Source: Eubacteriales bacterium (GTDB lineage Bacteria > Bacillota > Clostridia > Acetivibrionales > JANLFN01). From it: a DNA stretch of 64,000 nucleotides. The stretch spans positions 392,858 to 456,857 of the forward strand of contig JANLFN010000001.1 of the NCBI GenBank assembly GCA_024655885.1, given 5' to 3'. Shown piece by piece: positions 19,039 through 27,993 of the stretch (its first letter is position 1; every line of letters begins with the position of its first letter). The notes under the pieces are model-generated. The model was not told the DNA's origin and searched no databases. It saw nothing but the letters and a program-made list of their open reading frames with translations. The translations under genes and the position numbers were made by a program.

Positions 19039-20193
19039 TTATTTGTTCTTTGAATATTGATTATATGCTTCCCTCCTGGCCCAGTTGTCTATTTGCATTA
19101 TATCGTCCAGGCCCGGCTGATTATTCGGCACATGTTTGCTCATTACCTTTTCAATAATCCTTGGAATTTCTAAAAAACCTATTTCCTTTTTTAGAAAAAG
19201 GCTGACGGCTATTTCGTTTGCGCCGTTCATCACCGTCGGCATTGTGCCTCCCGCCTCCAAAGCCTCAAAAGCAAGTCTCAAGCAGGGAAAAGCTTTAGTA
19301 TCCGGCTCTTCGAACGTTAAAGCACCTGTCTCCAAAAAATTGAGCCTGGAAAAATGATTTAAAGCCCTTTTGGGGTAAGTAAGGGCAAACTGGATGGGAA
19401 TTTTCATATCCGCCGGACCCATTTGCGCAATCACAGAGCCGTCCCTGTATTCCACCATGGAATGGATGACGCTCTGCGGATGGACTACCACCTGAATCTG
19501 CTCCTTTTCGATGCCGAACAGCCATTTCGCTTCAATAACTTCCAATCCTTTATTCATAAGCGTGGCCGAATCAATGGTAATCTTGCTTCCCATTGTCCAG
19601 TTGGGATGCCTCAAGGCTTGTTCCAGCGATACCTTTTCAAGCTCGGCCCCGCTTTTTCCTCTGAAGGGTCCTCCTGAGGCCGTCAAAATTATTTTGGACA
19701 CATCCTCCCTATTATTCCCCATTAAGCTCTGAAAAATTGCGGAGTGTTCGCTGTCCACAGGCAAAATTTCAACCTGCCGCTTTTTAGCTTCAGCCATCAC
19801 CAATTGCCCTGCGGTAACCAGGGTCTCCTTGTTTGCAAGAGCAATGTGCTTGCCTTTTTTTATGGCCTCCATGGTGGGTATCAGCCCTGCAATACCCACA
19901 ACAGAAGTCACCACCGTATCTGCCTCCTCAACAGCCGCTACTTCCTTTAGCCCATCCATTCCGTACAGAACCTGGACGTCAATCCCTGCAAGCCTTGTTT
20001 TTAACTTGTTTGCCAGGAATTCATCCCCTACGGCGACAACCTGGGGTCTAAATTCCAACGCTTGTTTTTCAAGCAGGTCTATATTCGTATTCGCGCTTAA
20101 TCCACACACCCGCAAGCCCAGGCTGCGTGCTACTTCAAGGGTTTGCGTGCCTATTGAGCCTGTCGAACCCAGTATGGATATGTTTTTAGCCAT
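19039..20193 (-). CDS. dxr: 1-deoxy-D-xylulose 5-phosphate reductoisomerase
   Basis: Dxr converts DXP to MEP with NADPH. The Rossmann motif ILGSTGSIGTQTLEV starts at residue 6. Catalytic-domain motifs follow: ALANKETLVTAG, LPVDSEHSAIFQ with the metal ligands, LTASGGPFRG, and MNKGLEVIEAKWLF. Length (384) is standard. It precedes rseP by 12 bases and follows cdsA, coupling isoprenoid precursor supply with undecaprenyl and phospholipid synthesis genes. Confidence 0.97.
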   Translation of the reverse strand: MAKNISILGSTGSIGTQTLEVARSLGLRVCGLSANTNIDLLEKQALEFRPQVVAVGDEFLANKLKTRLAGIDVQVLYGMDGLKEVAAVEEADTVVTSVVGIAGLIPTMEAIKKGKHIALANKETLVTAGQLVMAEAKKRQVEILPVDSEHSAIFQSLMGNNREDVSKIILTASGGPFRGKSGAELEKVSLEQALRHPNWTMGSKITIDSATLMNKGLEVIEAKWLFGIEKEQIQVVVHPQSVIHSMVEYRDGSVIAQMGPADMKIPIQFALTYPKRALNHFSRLNFLETGALTFEEPDTKAFPCLRLAFEALEAGGTMPTVMNGANEIAVSLFLKKEIGFLEIPRIIEKVMSKHVPNNQPGLDDIMQIDNWARREAYNQYSKNK

Positions 20194-20263
20194 GTTTTAA
20201 GCTCCTTGATGTAAAAGTCATCTGTGTATTTATGAAATCAGCACACTTCCGGTTATGGTTTTT

Positions 20264-21115
20264 TTAAGCCGCGCTGATGATAAATCGGATATAGTAGTAT
20301 ACCAGCGGTGAAACAAAAAGTATGCTGTCAAACCTGTCCAGTACACCCCCGTGCCCGGGCATTATATTTCCGTAGTCCTTAATATTTACATACCGCTTGA
20401 CGGCGGAGGCGCCCCAATCCCCAATCTGGGAAATAAATCCGTTTAAAGCCCCGAGTATGACAAAATGATAAAGGGGTGTATAACCGATAAAATGGTTATA
20501 ATTTAAAAACAGCCCATACAAAACGGTCAGCAGCACGCATCCTGCTACCCCGCCGATAGCCCCCTCAAGGGTTTTTTTAGGGCTGATTACCGGTAAAATC
20601 TTTTTTTTCCCCAAGCCCATACCCGTAAAAAAAGCAGCGGTGTCGGTGCCCCATGCCCCGATAAAGGCCAGCCATATGTAATAAAAACCGTTATCAAGGT
20701 TTCTCGTCATCACCAAAAAAGAGAAGGAAAACGCGATATAGAATATTCCGAACAGCGTAAGGGATATATCCGAAAGATTATACCTTTCATAGGAGAAAAT
20801 GATAAGCAAAAAAAGAAGAATAAAAATTACAAATATAAAAAAGAAGAAGTTGCTGGCATACCTGAACTCTTTGACTATTTCGGCTATAGGCTCTATTTTC
20901 CCATACAATCCGATAAACAGTATAAGAAGGCATGACATGTATCCCACCGCTTTCACAGGTCTGTAGCCACCTTTCGAAAGGGAATTGTAAAATTCATGCA
21001 TGCCTACAAGCGCCAGCAAAAAAACCGCCATCCCAAAAACCAGTTCACCAAACCATACTACCAATCCAAGTAAAACCAATCCGACAACCGAACTTATCAC
21101 TCTAGTTTTTAGCAA
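20264..21115 (-). CDS. cdsA: Phosphatidate cytidylyltransferase
   Basis: CdsA makes CDP-diacylglycerol from phosphatidate and CTP in the membrane. The 283-residue protein has about eight hydrophobic segments and the family signatures SPKKTLEGAIGG and GDWGASAVKRYVNIKDYGN, followed by PGHGGVLDRFDS with the catalytic Asp residues. The gene abuts uppS with no gap, so the two are coupled. A 70-base gap separates it from dxr. Confidence 0.96.
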   Translation of the reverse strand: MLKTRVISSVVGLVLLGLVVWFGELVFGMAVFLLALVGMHEFYNSLSKGGYRPVKAVGYMSCLLILFIGLYGKIEPIAEIVKEFRYASNFFFFIFVIFILLFLLIIFSYERYNLSDISLTLFGIFYIAFSFSFLVMTRNLDNGFYYIWLAFIGAWGTDTAAFFTGMGLGKKKILPVISPKKTLEGAIGGVAGCVLLTVLYGLFLNYNHFIGYTPLYHFVILGALNGFISQIGDWGASAVKRYVNIKDYGNIMPGHGGVLDRFDSILFVSPLVYYYIRFIISAA

Positions 21116-21871
21116 CTAAATACCTCCATATCTCCTGTTCCTCTTCTGATAATCCCGGATGGCCTGGATCAAATGTTCACGTCTGAAATCCGGCCACAGG
21201 ACATCCGAATACCATAACTCACTATATGCGGACTGCCACAAAAGAAAATTGCTTATTCTTTTCTCCCCACTGGTCCGTATGATTAAATCGGGGTCCGGAA
21301 TATCCGCGGTGTATAACCTCTGGGATATATATTTCTCATCTATATCCTCCGGGTTTATTACACCTTTTTTTATCTCCCTGCCAATGGCTCTTACGGCAGA
21401 TACAATCTCATCCCTGCCGCCATAGTTCAGCGCTATAGTCAGGGTTAAGCCGCTGTTGTTCTTTGTAGACTCCTCTACTTTGTGAATTTCCTTTTTTATT
21501 TCCTCCGAAAGCTCTTTTTTTTCACCAATAACCCGGATTTTTATATTTTCGCCTTCCAGCTCCACGTCCGCATTTTTTAAATACTCCAGCAGCAAAGCCA
21601 TTAAAGCGTCGACTTCAGTTTTAGGCCTTTTCCAATTCTCTGTGGAAAAGGCATAGACCGTCAGATACCGGACTCCTATTTCACTGCAAATCTTTACAAT
21701 TTTTTTCAGGTTTTTAGAACCTTCCCTATGCCCATAGTTCCTGGGCATTCCTCTCCTGTTGGCCCACCGTCCGTTTCCGTCCACAATGATTGCTACATGC
21801 TGCGGTATGTTCCTGCTGTCCATACCCGTTTCCGTCTCTTTATTTGCAAACAACTTTTCAAAAAACGACAT
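21116..21871 (-). CDS. uppS: Undecaprenyl diphosphate synthase (cis-prenyltransferase)
   Basis: UppS elongates farnesyl diphosphate to the C55 lipid carrier of wall synthesis. IIVDGNGRWANRRG carries the catalytic Asp31, followed by GHREG; TVYAFSTENWKRP and LTIALNYGGRDEI lie mid-protein, and PDLIIRTSGEKRISNFLLWQ with YSELWYSDVLWPDF near the C-terminus. The length, 251, is typical. An AT-rich stretch with no clean -35/-10 pair lies upstream, after the terminator of the preceding gene. Confidence 0.97.
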   Translation of the reverse strand: MSFFEKLFANKETETGMDSRNIPQHVAIIVDGNGRWANRRGMPRNYGHREGSKNLKKIVKICSEIGVRYLTVYAFSTENWKRPKTEVDALMALLLEYLKNADVELEGENIKIRVIGEKKELSEEIKKEIHKVEESTKNNSGLTLTIALNYGGRDEIVSAVRAIGREIKKGVINPEDIDEKYISQRLYTADIPDPDLIIRTSGEKRISNFLLWQSAYSELWYSDVLWPDFRREHLIQAIRDYQKRNRRYGGI

Positions 21872-21972
21872 TTATGCCTCCAAATTTGCTTTGCACCGAA
21901 AAATATTATCTAAATAATTATAATATAATAATTAGAATATGAAAAGAACAAAAGCTTTTTACAAAAATATAG

Positions 21973-21991
21973 CCCCTCATAATTTGAGGGG
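21973..21991 (-). terminator. Terminator overlapping the PASTA gene stop codon
   Basis: CCCCTCA (21973-21979) pairs with TGAGGGG (21985-21991). The TGA stop of the upstream mini-gene lies at the edge of the stem, and the minus-strand transcript continues CTATATTTTTG. Confidence 0.65.
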
Positions 21992-22183
21992 TTTGCACAC
22001 CAGCAGTTTAACTTTAGAACTCTCAACGGCATTTATCCTTATTACCCTGTAGTGCTTGTCATAGCCGCTTTCTGTATGCCCGGGAGGGCTTAAAACCTCA
22101 ACCTCATAATGGATGATGCCGACGGTGTCCAAGACTTGAACAGCCTCATCCACTGTAAACCCAATCACATCAGGAATTCCCAT
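21977..22183 (-). CDS. PASTA-domain mini-protein
   Basis: A 68-residue protein consisting essentially of one PASTA-like unit: IPDVIGFTVDEAVQVLDTVG, then a beta-rich tail ending VKLLVCKPLKL. PASTA domains usually bind muropeptides or beta-lactams on extracellular kinases and penicillin-binding proteins, but no signal peptide or membrane helix is present, so the site of action is unclear. GGAGAGAG lies five bases before the ATG at 22183; a longer frame would overlap frr and is less likely. It sits between frr and uppS. Confidence 0.75.
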   Translation of the reverse strand: MGIPDVIGFTVDEAVQVLDTVGIIHYEVEVLSPPGHTESGYDKHYRVIRINAVESSKVKLLVCKPLKL

Positions 22184-22238
22184 ATAAATACTCTCTCCGT
22201 TCTCCCGCCTTCCATCCCGAATATCTGCCGTTAAAGCA

Positions 22239-22796
22239 TTACATCTCAAGAATCTCTTTATCCTTAGCCTCGACAATTTTATCCACTTCGGCTATGTACT
22301 TGTCCGTTAGGTTTTGCACATCCTTTTCCGCATCCTTAATGTCATCCTCTGTTAACTCCCCGGTCTTTTTCTGAGCCTTGAAACGCTCGATGGCATCCCT
22401 GCGGATAGAGCGGATGGCAACCTTGGCCTCCTCCCCGTCCTTTTTTACTATCTTGGTCAGCTCTTTTCTTCTCTCTTCGGTCAATATGGGAAATACAAGC
22501 CTTATTACTTTTCCGTCGTTATTGGGGTTGATTCCGATGTCTGACTTTTGTATGGCCTTTTCAATTTCCTTTAACATCTTTGCATCCCAAGGCTGAATTA
22601 CGATCACCCTGGCCTCGGGAACAGATATGTTCCCCAACTGGTTGATAGGGGTGGGAACCCCGTAGTAGTCAACAGTCACCTTATCCAGAATTGCGGGATT
22701 GGCTCTTCCGGCCCTTAACCCCACCAGTTTTTCTTTTAGAGCGCCAATGGTTTTCTTCATCTTTTCTTCAATAGGTTTATACATATCTTTATCCAT
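22239..22796 (-). CDS. frr: Ribosome recycling factor
   Basis: RRF splits post-termination ribosomes together with EF-G. The 185-residue, mostly helical protein has the family start [21 protein letters not shown], then [40 protein letters not shown], and the C-terminal helix of domain I. It follows pyrH by 14 bases, the usual pyrH-frr pair. Confidence 0.97.
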   Translation of the reverse strand: MDKDMYKPIEEKMKKTIGALKEKLVGLRAGRANPAILDKVTVDYYGVPTPINQLGNISVPEARVIVIQPWDAKMLKEIEKAIQKSDIGINPNNDGKVIRLVFPILTEERRKELTKIVKKDGEEAKVAIRSIRRDAIERFKAQKKTGELTEDDIKDAEKDVQNLTDKYIAEVDKIVEAKDKEILEM

Positions 22797-22810
22797 ATAA
22801 ATCCTCCCTG

Positions 22811-23518
22811 CTACATAATTGAAGTCCCTATAACCTCTCCGAGTACGGCCTTTTTGATATTTTCCGGCTCATCAAGCCCAAAGACAAGAATAGGTATTTT
22901 ATTGTCCATGCAAAGGGATGTTGCTGTGGAATCCATCACCCCCAGCCCCTTGTTCAACACATCAATGTAGGTAAGCCTGTCGAATTTCTTGGCATCGGGA
23001 TTGGTCTTAGGATCTCTGTCATAAACACCGTCAACCTTTTTGGCGAGTAAAATTACTTCCGCATCGATTTCCGCCGCCCTCAGCGCCGCAGTGGTATCTG
23101 TAGAAAAATAAGGGTTCCCCGTCCCGCACGCGAATATGACGATTCTTTTCTTTTCAAGATGCCTGACAGCCCTTCTCCGGATATAGGGCTCCGCAATCTG
23201 CCTCATTTCTATAGCTGTTTGCACTCTGGTAGGAATTCCTCTTGCTTCAAAGGAATCCTGCAGCGCAAGAGCATTGATAACCGTAGCCAGCATCCCCATA
23301 TGGTCGGCCGTTGTACGGTCCATCCCTTTGCCGCTTCTTCCTCTCCAAAAATTCCCTCCTCCCACAACAATGGCAATTTCAACACCCATGTTATAAACTT
23401 CACCGATCTTATCCGATATCTCATTCAGTGTCTCCGAATCTATTCCGCTTTCTTTGCTGCCGGCCAGAGCTTCTCCGCTGATTTTGATCATTACCCTTTT
23501 ATATTTAGGCTCGTGCAT
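22811..23518 (-). CDS. pyrH: UMP kinase
   Basis: PyrH phosphorylates UMP to UDP and belongs to the amino-acid kinase fold. Visible motifs are [47 protein letters not shown] and [20 protein letters not shown], which bind substrate and ATP. Length 235 is standard. A strong terminator separates it from tsf upstream, so it may have its own promoter in the 130-base gap, although no convincing one was seen. Confidence 0.97.
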   Translation of the reverse strand: MHEPKYKRVMIKISGEALAGSKESGIDSETLNEISDKIGEVYNMGVEIAIVVGGGNFWRGRSGKGMDRTTADHMGMLATVINALALQDSFEARGIPTRVQTAIEMRQIAEPYIRRRAVRHLEKKRIVIFACGTGNPYFSTDTTAALRAAEIDAEVILLAKKVDGVYDRDPKTNPDAKKFDRLTYIDVLNKGLGVMDSTATSLCMDNKIPILVFGLDEPENIKKAVLGEVIGTSIM

Positions 23519-23614
23519 TGAAATTGTATCCCCCTTAATCCTTATGATAATTTTTCTACATCCAGATAAAAAATCCTGCTGATTTTCAAATTTTTCTTCG
23601 CCCTACTAAGCCGT

Positions 23615-23642
23615 AAAAAAGGGAACATATCTATGTTCCCTC
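23615..23642 (-). terminator. Rho-independent terminator after tsf
   Basis: AGGGAACATA (23620-23629) pairs with TATGTTCCCT (23632-23641), and the minus-strand transcript continues TTTTTTACGG. This is a classical stem plus U-run directly after the tsf stop. Confidence 0.85.
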
Positions 23643-23647
23643 CTCAA

Positions 23648-24295
23648 TTAACCACCTATCTGCTTCATTACTTCCTCCGCAAAATTCTCTTCCTTTTTCG
23701 TCAATCCCTCGCCCCTCTCAAACCTTGCAAATCTTCTGATGTTAATGTTTTCGCCAATTTTTGCAACCTTTTCGGTTAGAAGCTGGCCTACCGTCTTATC
23801 CGGATCCTTGATAAACGGCTGTTCCAAAAGGCAGATCTCCTTATAGAATTTTTCAATTCTCCCTTCAACCATTTTTTCGACGATCTTTTCGGGTTTGCCT
23901 TCATTTAAAGCCTGTGCCCTTAAAATTTCCCTTTCTTTTTCCAAAACACTGGCAGGCACTTCTTCTCTCCTTATGTATTCAGGCTTGCTTGCGGCTATTT
24001 GGAGAGCAATATCTTTTACAAAAGCTTTAAACTCTTCGTTTTGTGCCGCAAAATCCGTTTCAATATTGACCTCAACCAGAACTCCTATCCTTCCATTCCC
24101 ATGGATATAAGCATCCACAATACCTTCTGCGGCAATCCTTCCCGCTTTCTTGGCCGCAGCAGCCAAGCCTTTTTCCCGTAAATACTCTATGGCTTTTTCC
24201 ACATCTCCATTCGTTTCGGTAAGAGCCTTCTTGCAATCCATCATCCCGGCCCCTGTTCTCTCGCGAAGCTCTTTTACCATATCGGCAGTAACCAT
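23648..24295 (-). CDS. tsf: Elongation factor Ts
   Basis: EF-Ts exchanges GDP for GTP on EF-Tu. The N-terminal UBA-like domain reads [20 protein letters not shown] and the core has [16 protein letters not shown]. At 215 residues it is the short form that lacks the coiled-coil insertion of the E. coli protein. GGAGG is seven bases before the ATG at 24295; an upstream in-frame ATG at 24340 is not supported by a binding site. It follows rpsB with an intercistronic terminator. Confidence 0.96.
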   Translation of the reverse strand: MVTADMVKELRERTGAGMMDCKKALTETNGDVEKAIEYLREKGLAAAAKKAGRIAAEGIVDAYIHGNGRIGVLVEVNIETDFAAQNEEFKAFVKDIALQIAASKPEYIRREEVPASVLEKEREILRAQALNEGKPEKIVEKMVEGRIEKFYKEICLLEQPFIKDPDKTVGQLLTEKVAKIGENINIRRFARFERGEGLTKKEENFAEEVMKQIGG

Positions 24296-24362
24296 GGCAA
24301 TTCCTCCAACTCTAAAATTATTCTTATTATTTACTCTCATTGACTGTTTTTATACATAAGTA

Positions 24363-24400
24363 AAAAACGGTCTTCAGCCCTGTTTAGACCAAAGACCGGC
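24363..24400 (-). terminator. Intercistronic terminator/attenuator between rpsB and tsf
   Basis: CGGTCTT (24368-24374 complement) pairs with AAGACCG (24392-24398 complement) around a 17-base loop, and the minus-strand transcript continues TTTTTTAC. Partial read-through would lower tsf expression relative to rpsB. Confidence 0.7.
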
Positions 24401-24404
24401 TTTT

Positions 24405-25160
24405 TTAAAGGGCTTTCTCTTCTTCTCCTTCTATTTCAGCTTCCACTCCGGCAGGTTCTTCAGCCGTCGTCAACTGTTCGCCCTGCTTTCCTTCAATAAT
24501 AGCGTCCGCCATTTTTGCGGCTATTAACTTAACCGCCCTTATTGCATCATCATTCCCTGGAATGACGTAGTCCACTTCATCCGGATCACAGTTGGTATCC
24601 ACTATGGCCACCACGGGTATACCCAGCTTCCTCGCTTCTAAAATGGCAATCCTTTCTTTCCGGGGGTCAACAACAAACAGCGCGCCGGGAAGCCTTTTCA
24701 TGTTCTTGATTCCGCCAAGATATTTTTCAAGCTTCTCCATTTCCCCTCTCAGCTTAATAACCTCTTTTTTAGGCAGTACGTCAAAAGTTCCGTTTTGTTC
24801 CATTTCAATGAGCTGATTAAGCCTGTCAATTCTTCTGCGGATGGTTTTAAAGTTGGTCAGCATACCGCCCAGCCACCTTGCATTTACAAAAAACTGCCCG
24901 CTTCTTTCAGCTTCCTCCCTGATGGAATCCTGAGCCTGCTTTTTAGTCCCTACAAAAAGAACGTCCTCACCGTTCATGGAAACTTCCCTGACAAAATAAT
25001 AGGCCTCTTCTACTTTTTTTACAGTCTTCTGAAGATCAATGATATAAATACCGTTTCTCTCTGTAAAAATGTACTCGGCCATTTTAGGGTTCCATCTTCT
25101 GGTCTGATGGCCAAAATGGACACCAGCTTCCAGCAACTGTTTCATTGAAATCACTGACAT
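24405..25160 (-). CDS. rpsB: 30S ribosomal protein S2
   Basis: S2 binds the 30S subunit late in assembly. The 251-residue protein shows [25 protein letters not shown] start, [41 protein letters not shown] and [13 protein letters not shown]. The C-terminus is an acidic tail. The gene heads the rpsB-tsf unit behind its own promoter and a leader of about 100 bases. Confidence 0.98.
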   Translation of the reverse strand: MSVISMKQLLEAGVHFGHQTRRWNPKMAEYIFTERNGIYIIDLQKTVKKVEEAYYFVREVSMNGEDVLFVGTKKQAQDSIREEAERSGQFFVNARWLGGMLTNFKTIRRRIDRLNQLIEMEQNGTFDVLPKKEVIKLRGEMEKLEKYLGGIKNMKRLPGALFVVDPRKERIAILEARKLGIPVVAIVDTNCDPDEVDYVIPGNDDAIRAVKLIAAKMADAIIEGKQGEQLTTAEEPAGVEAEIEGEEEKAL

Positions 25161-25297
25161 TAAATTACACCTCCATTAGTTTTATACCTCCGCCGCTTTC
25201 ATTTTCACAGAACACCCAACGCGGGCACACTCCTGCAAATCCAACAGCGTGTGTATTTTCCGTGTAGTAGTATAACACATGAAAATTTTTTTATCAA
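25161..25297 (-). promoter_or_regulatory. rpsB: rpsB promoter and leader
   Basis: TTGATA (25297-25292), a 17-base spacer and TATACT (25274-25269) form a sigma-A promoter on the minus strand. The roughly 100-base leader to rpsB is GC-rich in its middle and could hold the S2-binding autoregulatory structure known from other bacteria; no specific fold was matched. Confidence 0.7.
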
Positions 25298-25343
25298 GAA
25301 TTTTAAATCAAAGTCATTAAAATAGTTGCATAGCTGCAGCATA

Positions 25344-25375
25344 ATAAAGGGGAGAACATTTGCTCTCCCCTTTAT
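25344..25375 (-). terminator. Terminator after sigK
   Basis: A perfect 12-base-pair stem (ATAAAGGGGAGA with TCTCCCCTTTAT) closes an 8-base loop. The right arm and its extension TATTATG are U-rich on the minus strand. It separates sigK from the rpsB promoter. Confidence 0.75.
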
Positions 25376-25445
25376 AGGGAACGTGTAATATACTCTCTTG
25401 AACAGCACTTGGCATTTTCGGATGAATTCCTTTGGGATGCACGTG

Positions 25446-26156
25446 TCAATGGCAATTTTCCGCTTTAAGTGCCCGGCTCAGTTTTTTTATCGCCTTTTTT
25501 TCAATCCTTGAAACATAAGACCTTGAAATTCCCAACATTTTTGCTATTTCCCTCTGGGTTTTTACAGATCCGTTCAGCAACCCATATCTTAGTTCCAGCA
25601 CAGTCTTTTCACGTTTTTTCAATACCGCCTTCATTTTGTTATACAGCTTTTTAACCTGCATTTTAAGTTCCACTTCATCCACAATGGATTCGGTTTCATT
25701 TCCGATTACATCGATAAGGGTGATTTCATTGCCTTCCCGGTCAGTCCCGATAGGATCCTGCAAGGACACCTCGGACTGCATTTTTTTCGTTGACCGTATC
25801 TGCATAAGAATCTCGTTCTCAATGCACCTGGCCGCATAGGTAGCCAGTCTGGTCCCTTTATGCTGGTCGAAGGTGGAAATGGCTTTTATCAAGCCGATGG
25901 TCCCTACAGAAATCAAATCGTCGCAATCATTTCTGCCTGCATTATACTTTTTTACGATGTGTGCGACAAGCCTTAAATTCCTTTCTACCAGTACATTTCT
26001 TGCATCATCGCTGCCGTTTTTGTACATTTCTATATATCTTAACTCTTCCTCGGAGGAAAGAGGCTGGGGAAACGAATTTGAACTAGATACGTAGCCAAGA
26101 AGGAAAAAAATGTTGTTTATGGCATCCAATATTGCTGAAAAAAAGACTGGCAGCAA
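25446..26156 (-). CDS. sigK: RNA polymerase sporulation sigma factor SigK
   Basis: Sigma-K directs late mother-cell transcription in sporulation. The N-terminal hydrophobic pro-sequence (FFSAILDAINNIFFLLGYV) and the following SSNSFPQPLSSEEE closely resemble pro-sigma-K. Region 2 has NLRLVAHIVKKY and DLISVGTIGLIKAI, and region 4 has TQREIAKMLGISRSYVSRIEKKAIKKL. Translation starts at TTG with GGAGGGG seven bases away. The 236-residue gene is continuous, with no skin-type element. A penicillin-binding protein gene lies upstream. Confidence 0.95.
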   Translation of the reverse strand: MLPVFFSAILDAINNIFFLLGYVSSSNSFPQPLSSEEELRYIEMYKNGSDDARNVLVERNLRLVAHIVKKYNAGRNDCDDLISVGTIGLIKAISTFDQHKGTRLATYAARCIENEILMQIRSTKKMQSEVSLQDPIGTDREGNEITLIDVIGNETESIVDEVELKMQVKKLYNKMKAVLKKREKTVLELRYGLLNGSVKTQREIAKMLGISRSYVSRIEKKAIKKLSRALKAENCH

Positions 26157-26234
26157 GTAAGATCCCCTCCTAAAATAGGATACCTTATAAGTTTATGATA
26201 GATAGTATTAAATATTGCCTGTACAAAAAAATTT

Positions 26235-27893
26235 TTAGTATCCCTTTTTCATGATCTCCTCCGCAATTTCTTCAAAAACCGGAGCCGCAGTCTGTCCTCC
26301 GTTCTTTCCGTTTTCGACGAATACCGCAATAGAGTATTTGGGGTCTCTTAGGGGAAAGTAGCCGGCAAACCAGGCATGAACCACCTTATTTCCGTCGATG
26401 TATTGGCCTGTTTCCGCACTGCCCGTTTTTCCCCCCGCACCTCCGTACTCTTTAAGGCTTGCGTTTGTCCCTGTCCCCCTTACGGTCACCTCCTCCATTA
26501 AAAATTTTATTCTGTCCGCCACCTCCTTAGGCAGGATGCGCTCCCCCTTTTTAACACGGATCTTCTTTATTTCATTCCCCTCTCCGTCCACAATGCTGTC
26601 CACTAAATTGACCTGGTTCTTTATGCCGCCGTTGGCCACTGTGGCAACCATATCCGCCACCTGCAAGGGAGTGGCCAGCACATCCCCCTGTCCGATGGCG
26701 ATATTCGCCACATCCCCTGTTGTGTATTTTTTATTTATACCGGGAAGTTTTCCGGATGATTCATCAACCCCCTGCCGGTTGATCCCTGTATAACTTCCCA
26801 ACCCGAACTTTTCCGCCGTCCCCAGCAAAATTTCAGATCCCAGTTTTATGCCGCTGTTAATAAAGTAGGTATTACAAGAGTAGGCAAAGGCTTCGTCCAG
26901 ATTGACCCAGCCATGTCCTCCTTTGCTGTAAGAAGTGCACTTGAATTCCATATTTCCTATTTTTGCATACCCCGGGCAATAGAATATCTCCTCACTGTGT
27001 TCCCTAGACTGGAGTATTGCGGCAGCATCGACAATTTTAAATATGGACCCTATATTATAGGAGGCAACAGCACGGTTGAACAATTCATTTCCCGTGCTGT
27101 TCAAATAGCGTCCTACGTCGTTTTGGTCAAAATCCGGTTTGCTGGCCATCGCAACGATATCTCCGGTACAAACATCCTCCACAACCACAGCCCCGGTAAT
27201 CCTGTTTTTCTCCATTGATTTTTCAACAATTTGCTGTATGTGGTAGTCCAGTGTCAGTTTGACATTAAGTTTTGCGCTTGTGTCTCCGCTTTTGTTGATT
27301 GTGTAGCCAATGCCTTTAATAAGATTGTTTTTTGCATCTTTTACCGCACCTACCGACTCGTCCTCCCCCATATGCAAAATATTATTATAATATTTCTCTA
27401 TCCCCGCTTCCCCAACCTTGTCAACCTTGTTCAGATACCCTAAAACATGTTTTGCCACCGAATTTTTGTCGTACCTGCTCAGGGAATTGATGATGGAAAT
27501 TCCCGGGTCACTGAGCTCAGTCAATAAATTCTTTGTCTCTTCACTCACTTCCTCAAGAATGGGTTCCGATTTAAATCCTATTTCCCTTTTCAGTTTATAA
27601 AAATCCAGGCCGAGAATATCGCTTACCTTTCGTATCTCCTCATCTCTTCCTCTCAGCAGCAAAGGCTTTATGACAGCAATAAATTTTGTGCTCCTGTTGG
27701 TAAACCGGATATCATTTCTGTCGAGTAAATCCCCCCTGAGGGGTTCGATTTCAGAACTGGCTGTCCTTTGAGAGGCTGCCGCCTTAAATAGGTTTTTCCC
27801 GGAATAAACCTGAAGATACAAGAAACGTGTGCATAAGCAGGAAAATATAATTAAGATAACTGTAAAGACAATTTTATTTCTTTTTTCCAACAT
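26235..27893 (-). CDS. Class B penicillin-binding protein (transpeptidase)
   Basis: A peptidoglycan transpeptidase with one N-terminal membrane anchor (residues about 8-28) and a dimerisation region. The catalytic domain has the active-site motifs SIFK (283-286), SCN (339-341) and KTG (489-491). PLRGDLLDRN near residue 51 is the usual RGxIxDRNG-like box. Length 552 is at the small end of class B. Its position next to sigK suggests a sporulation role such as cortex synthesis, which is an inference. The likely ribosome binding site AGAGGGG lies in the 3' arm of the hairpin at 27895-27942. Confidence 0.93.
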   Translation of the reverse strand: MLEKRNKIVFTVILIIFSCLCTRFLYLQVYSGKNLFKAAASQRTASSEIEPLRGDLLDRNDIRFTNRSTKFIAVIKPLLLRGRDEEIRKVSDILGLDFYKLKREIGFKSEPILEEVSEETKNLLTELSDPGISIINSLSRYDKNSVAKHVLGYLNKVDKVGEAGIEKYYNNILHMGEDESVGAVKDAKNNLIKGIGYTINKSGDTSAKLNVKLTLDYHIQQIVEKSMEKNRITGAVVVEDVCTGDIVAMASKPDFDQNDVGRYLNSTGNELFNRAVASYNIGSIFKIVDAAAILQSREHSEEIFYCPGYAKIGNMEFKCTSYSKGGHGWVNLDEAFAYSCNTYFINSGIKLGSEILLGTAEKFGLGSYTGINRQGVDESSGKLPGINKKYTTGDVANIAIGQGDVLATPLQVADMVATVANGGIKNQVNLVDSIVDGEGNEIKKIRVKKGERILPKEVADRIKFLMEEVTVRGTGTNASLKEYGGAGGKTGSAETGQYIDGNKVVHAWFAGYFPLRDPKYSIAVFVENGKNGGQTAAPVFEEIAEEIMKKGY

Positions 27894-27894
27894 G

Positions 27895-27942
27895 AAAAAC
27901 CCCTCTCATGTTAATAAATTCTCCCAACATAAGAGGGTTTTT
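27895..27942 (-). terminator. Terminator after trhP whose 3' arm contains the next gene's RBS
   Basis: On the minus strand AAAAACCCTCTTATGTT pairs with AACATGAGAGGGGTTTTT around a 13-base loop, with a T-run at the end. The AGAGGGG of the 3' arm is six bases from the ATG of the penicillin-binding protein at 27893. Confidence 0.8.
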
Positions 27943-27993
27943 ATTCACGGGCCGGCAATCCTATTCAAAATGGCAAAAAGTTGTTGCTGAGAT

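Noticed and set aside
21892..21960. AT-rich stretch as promoter of uppS
   Set aside because: Several TATAAT-like boxes occur by chance in the AT-rich run and no -35 lies at the right distance.
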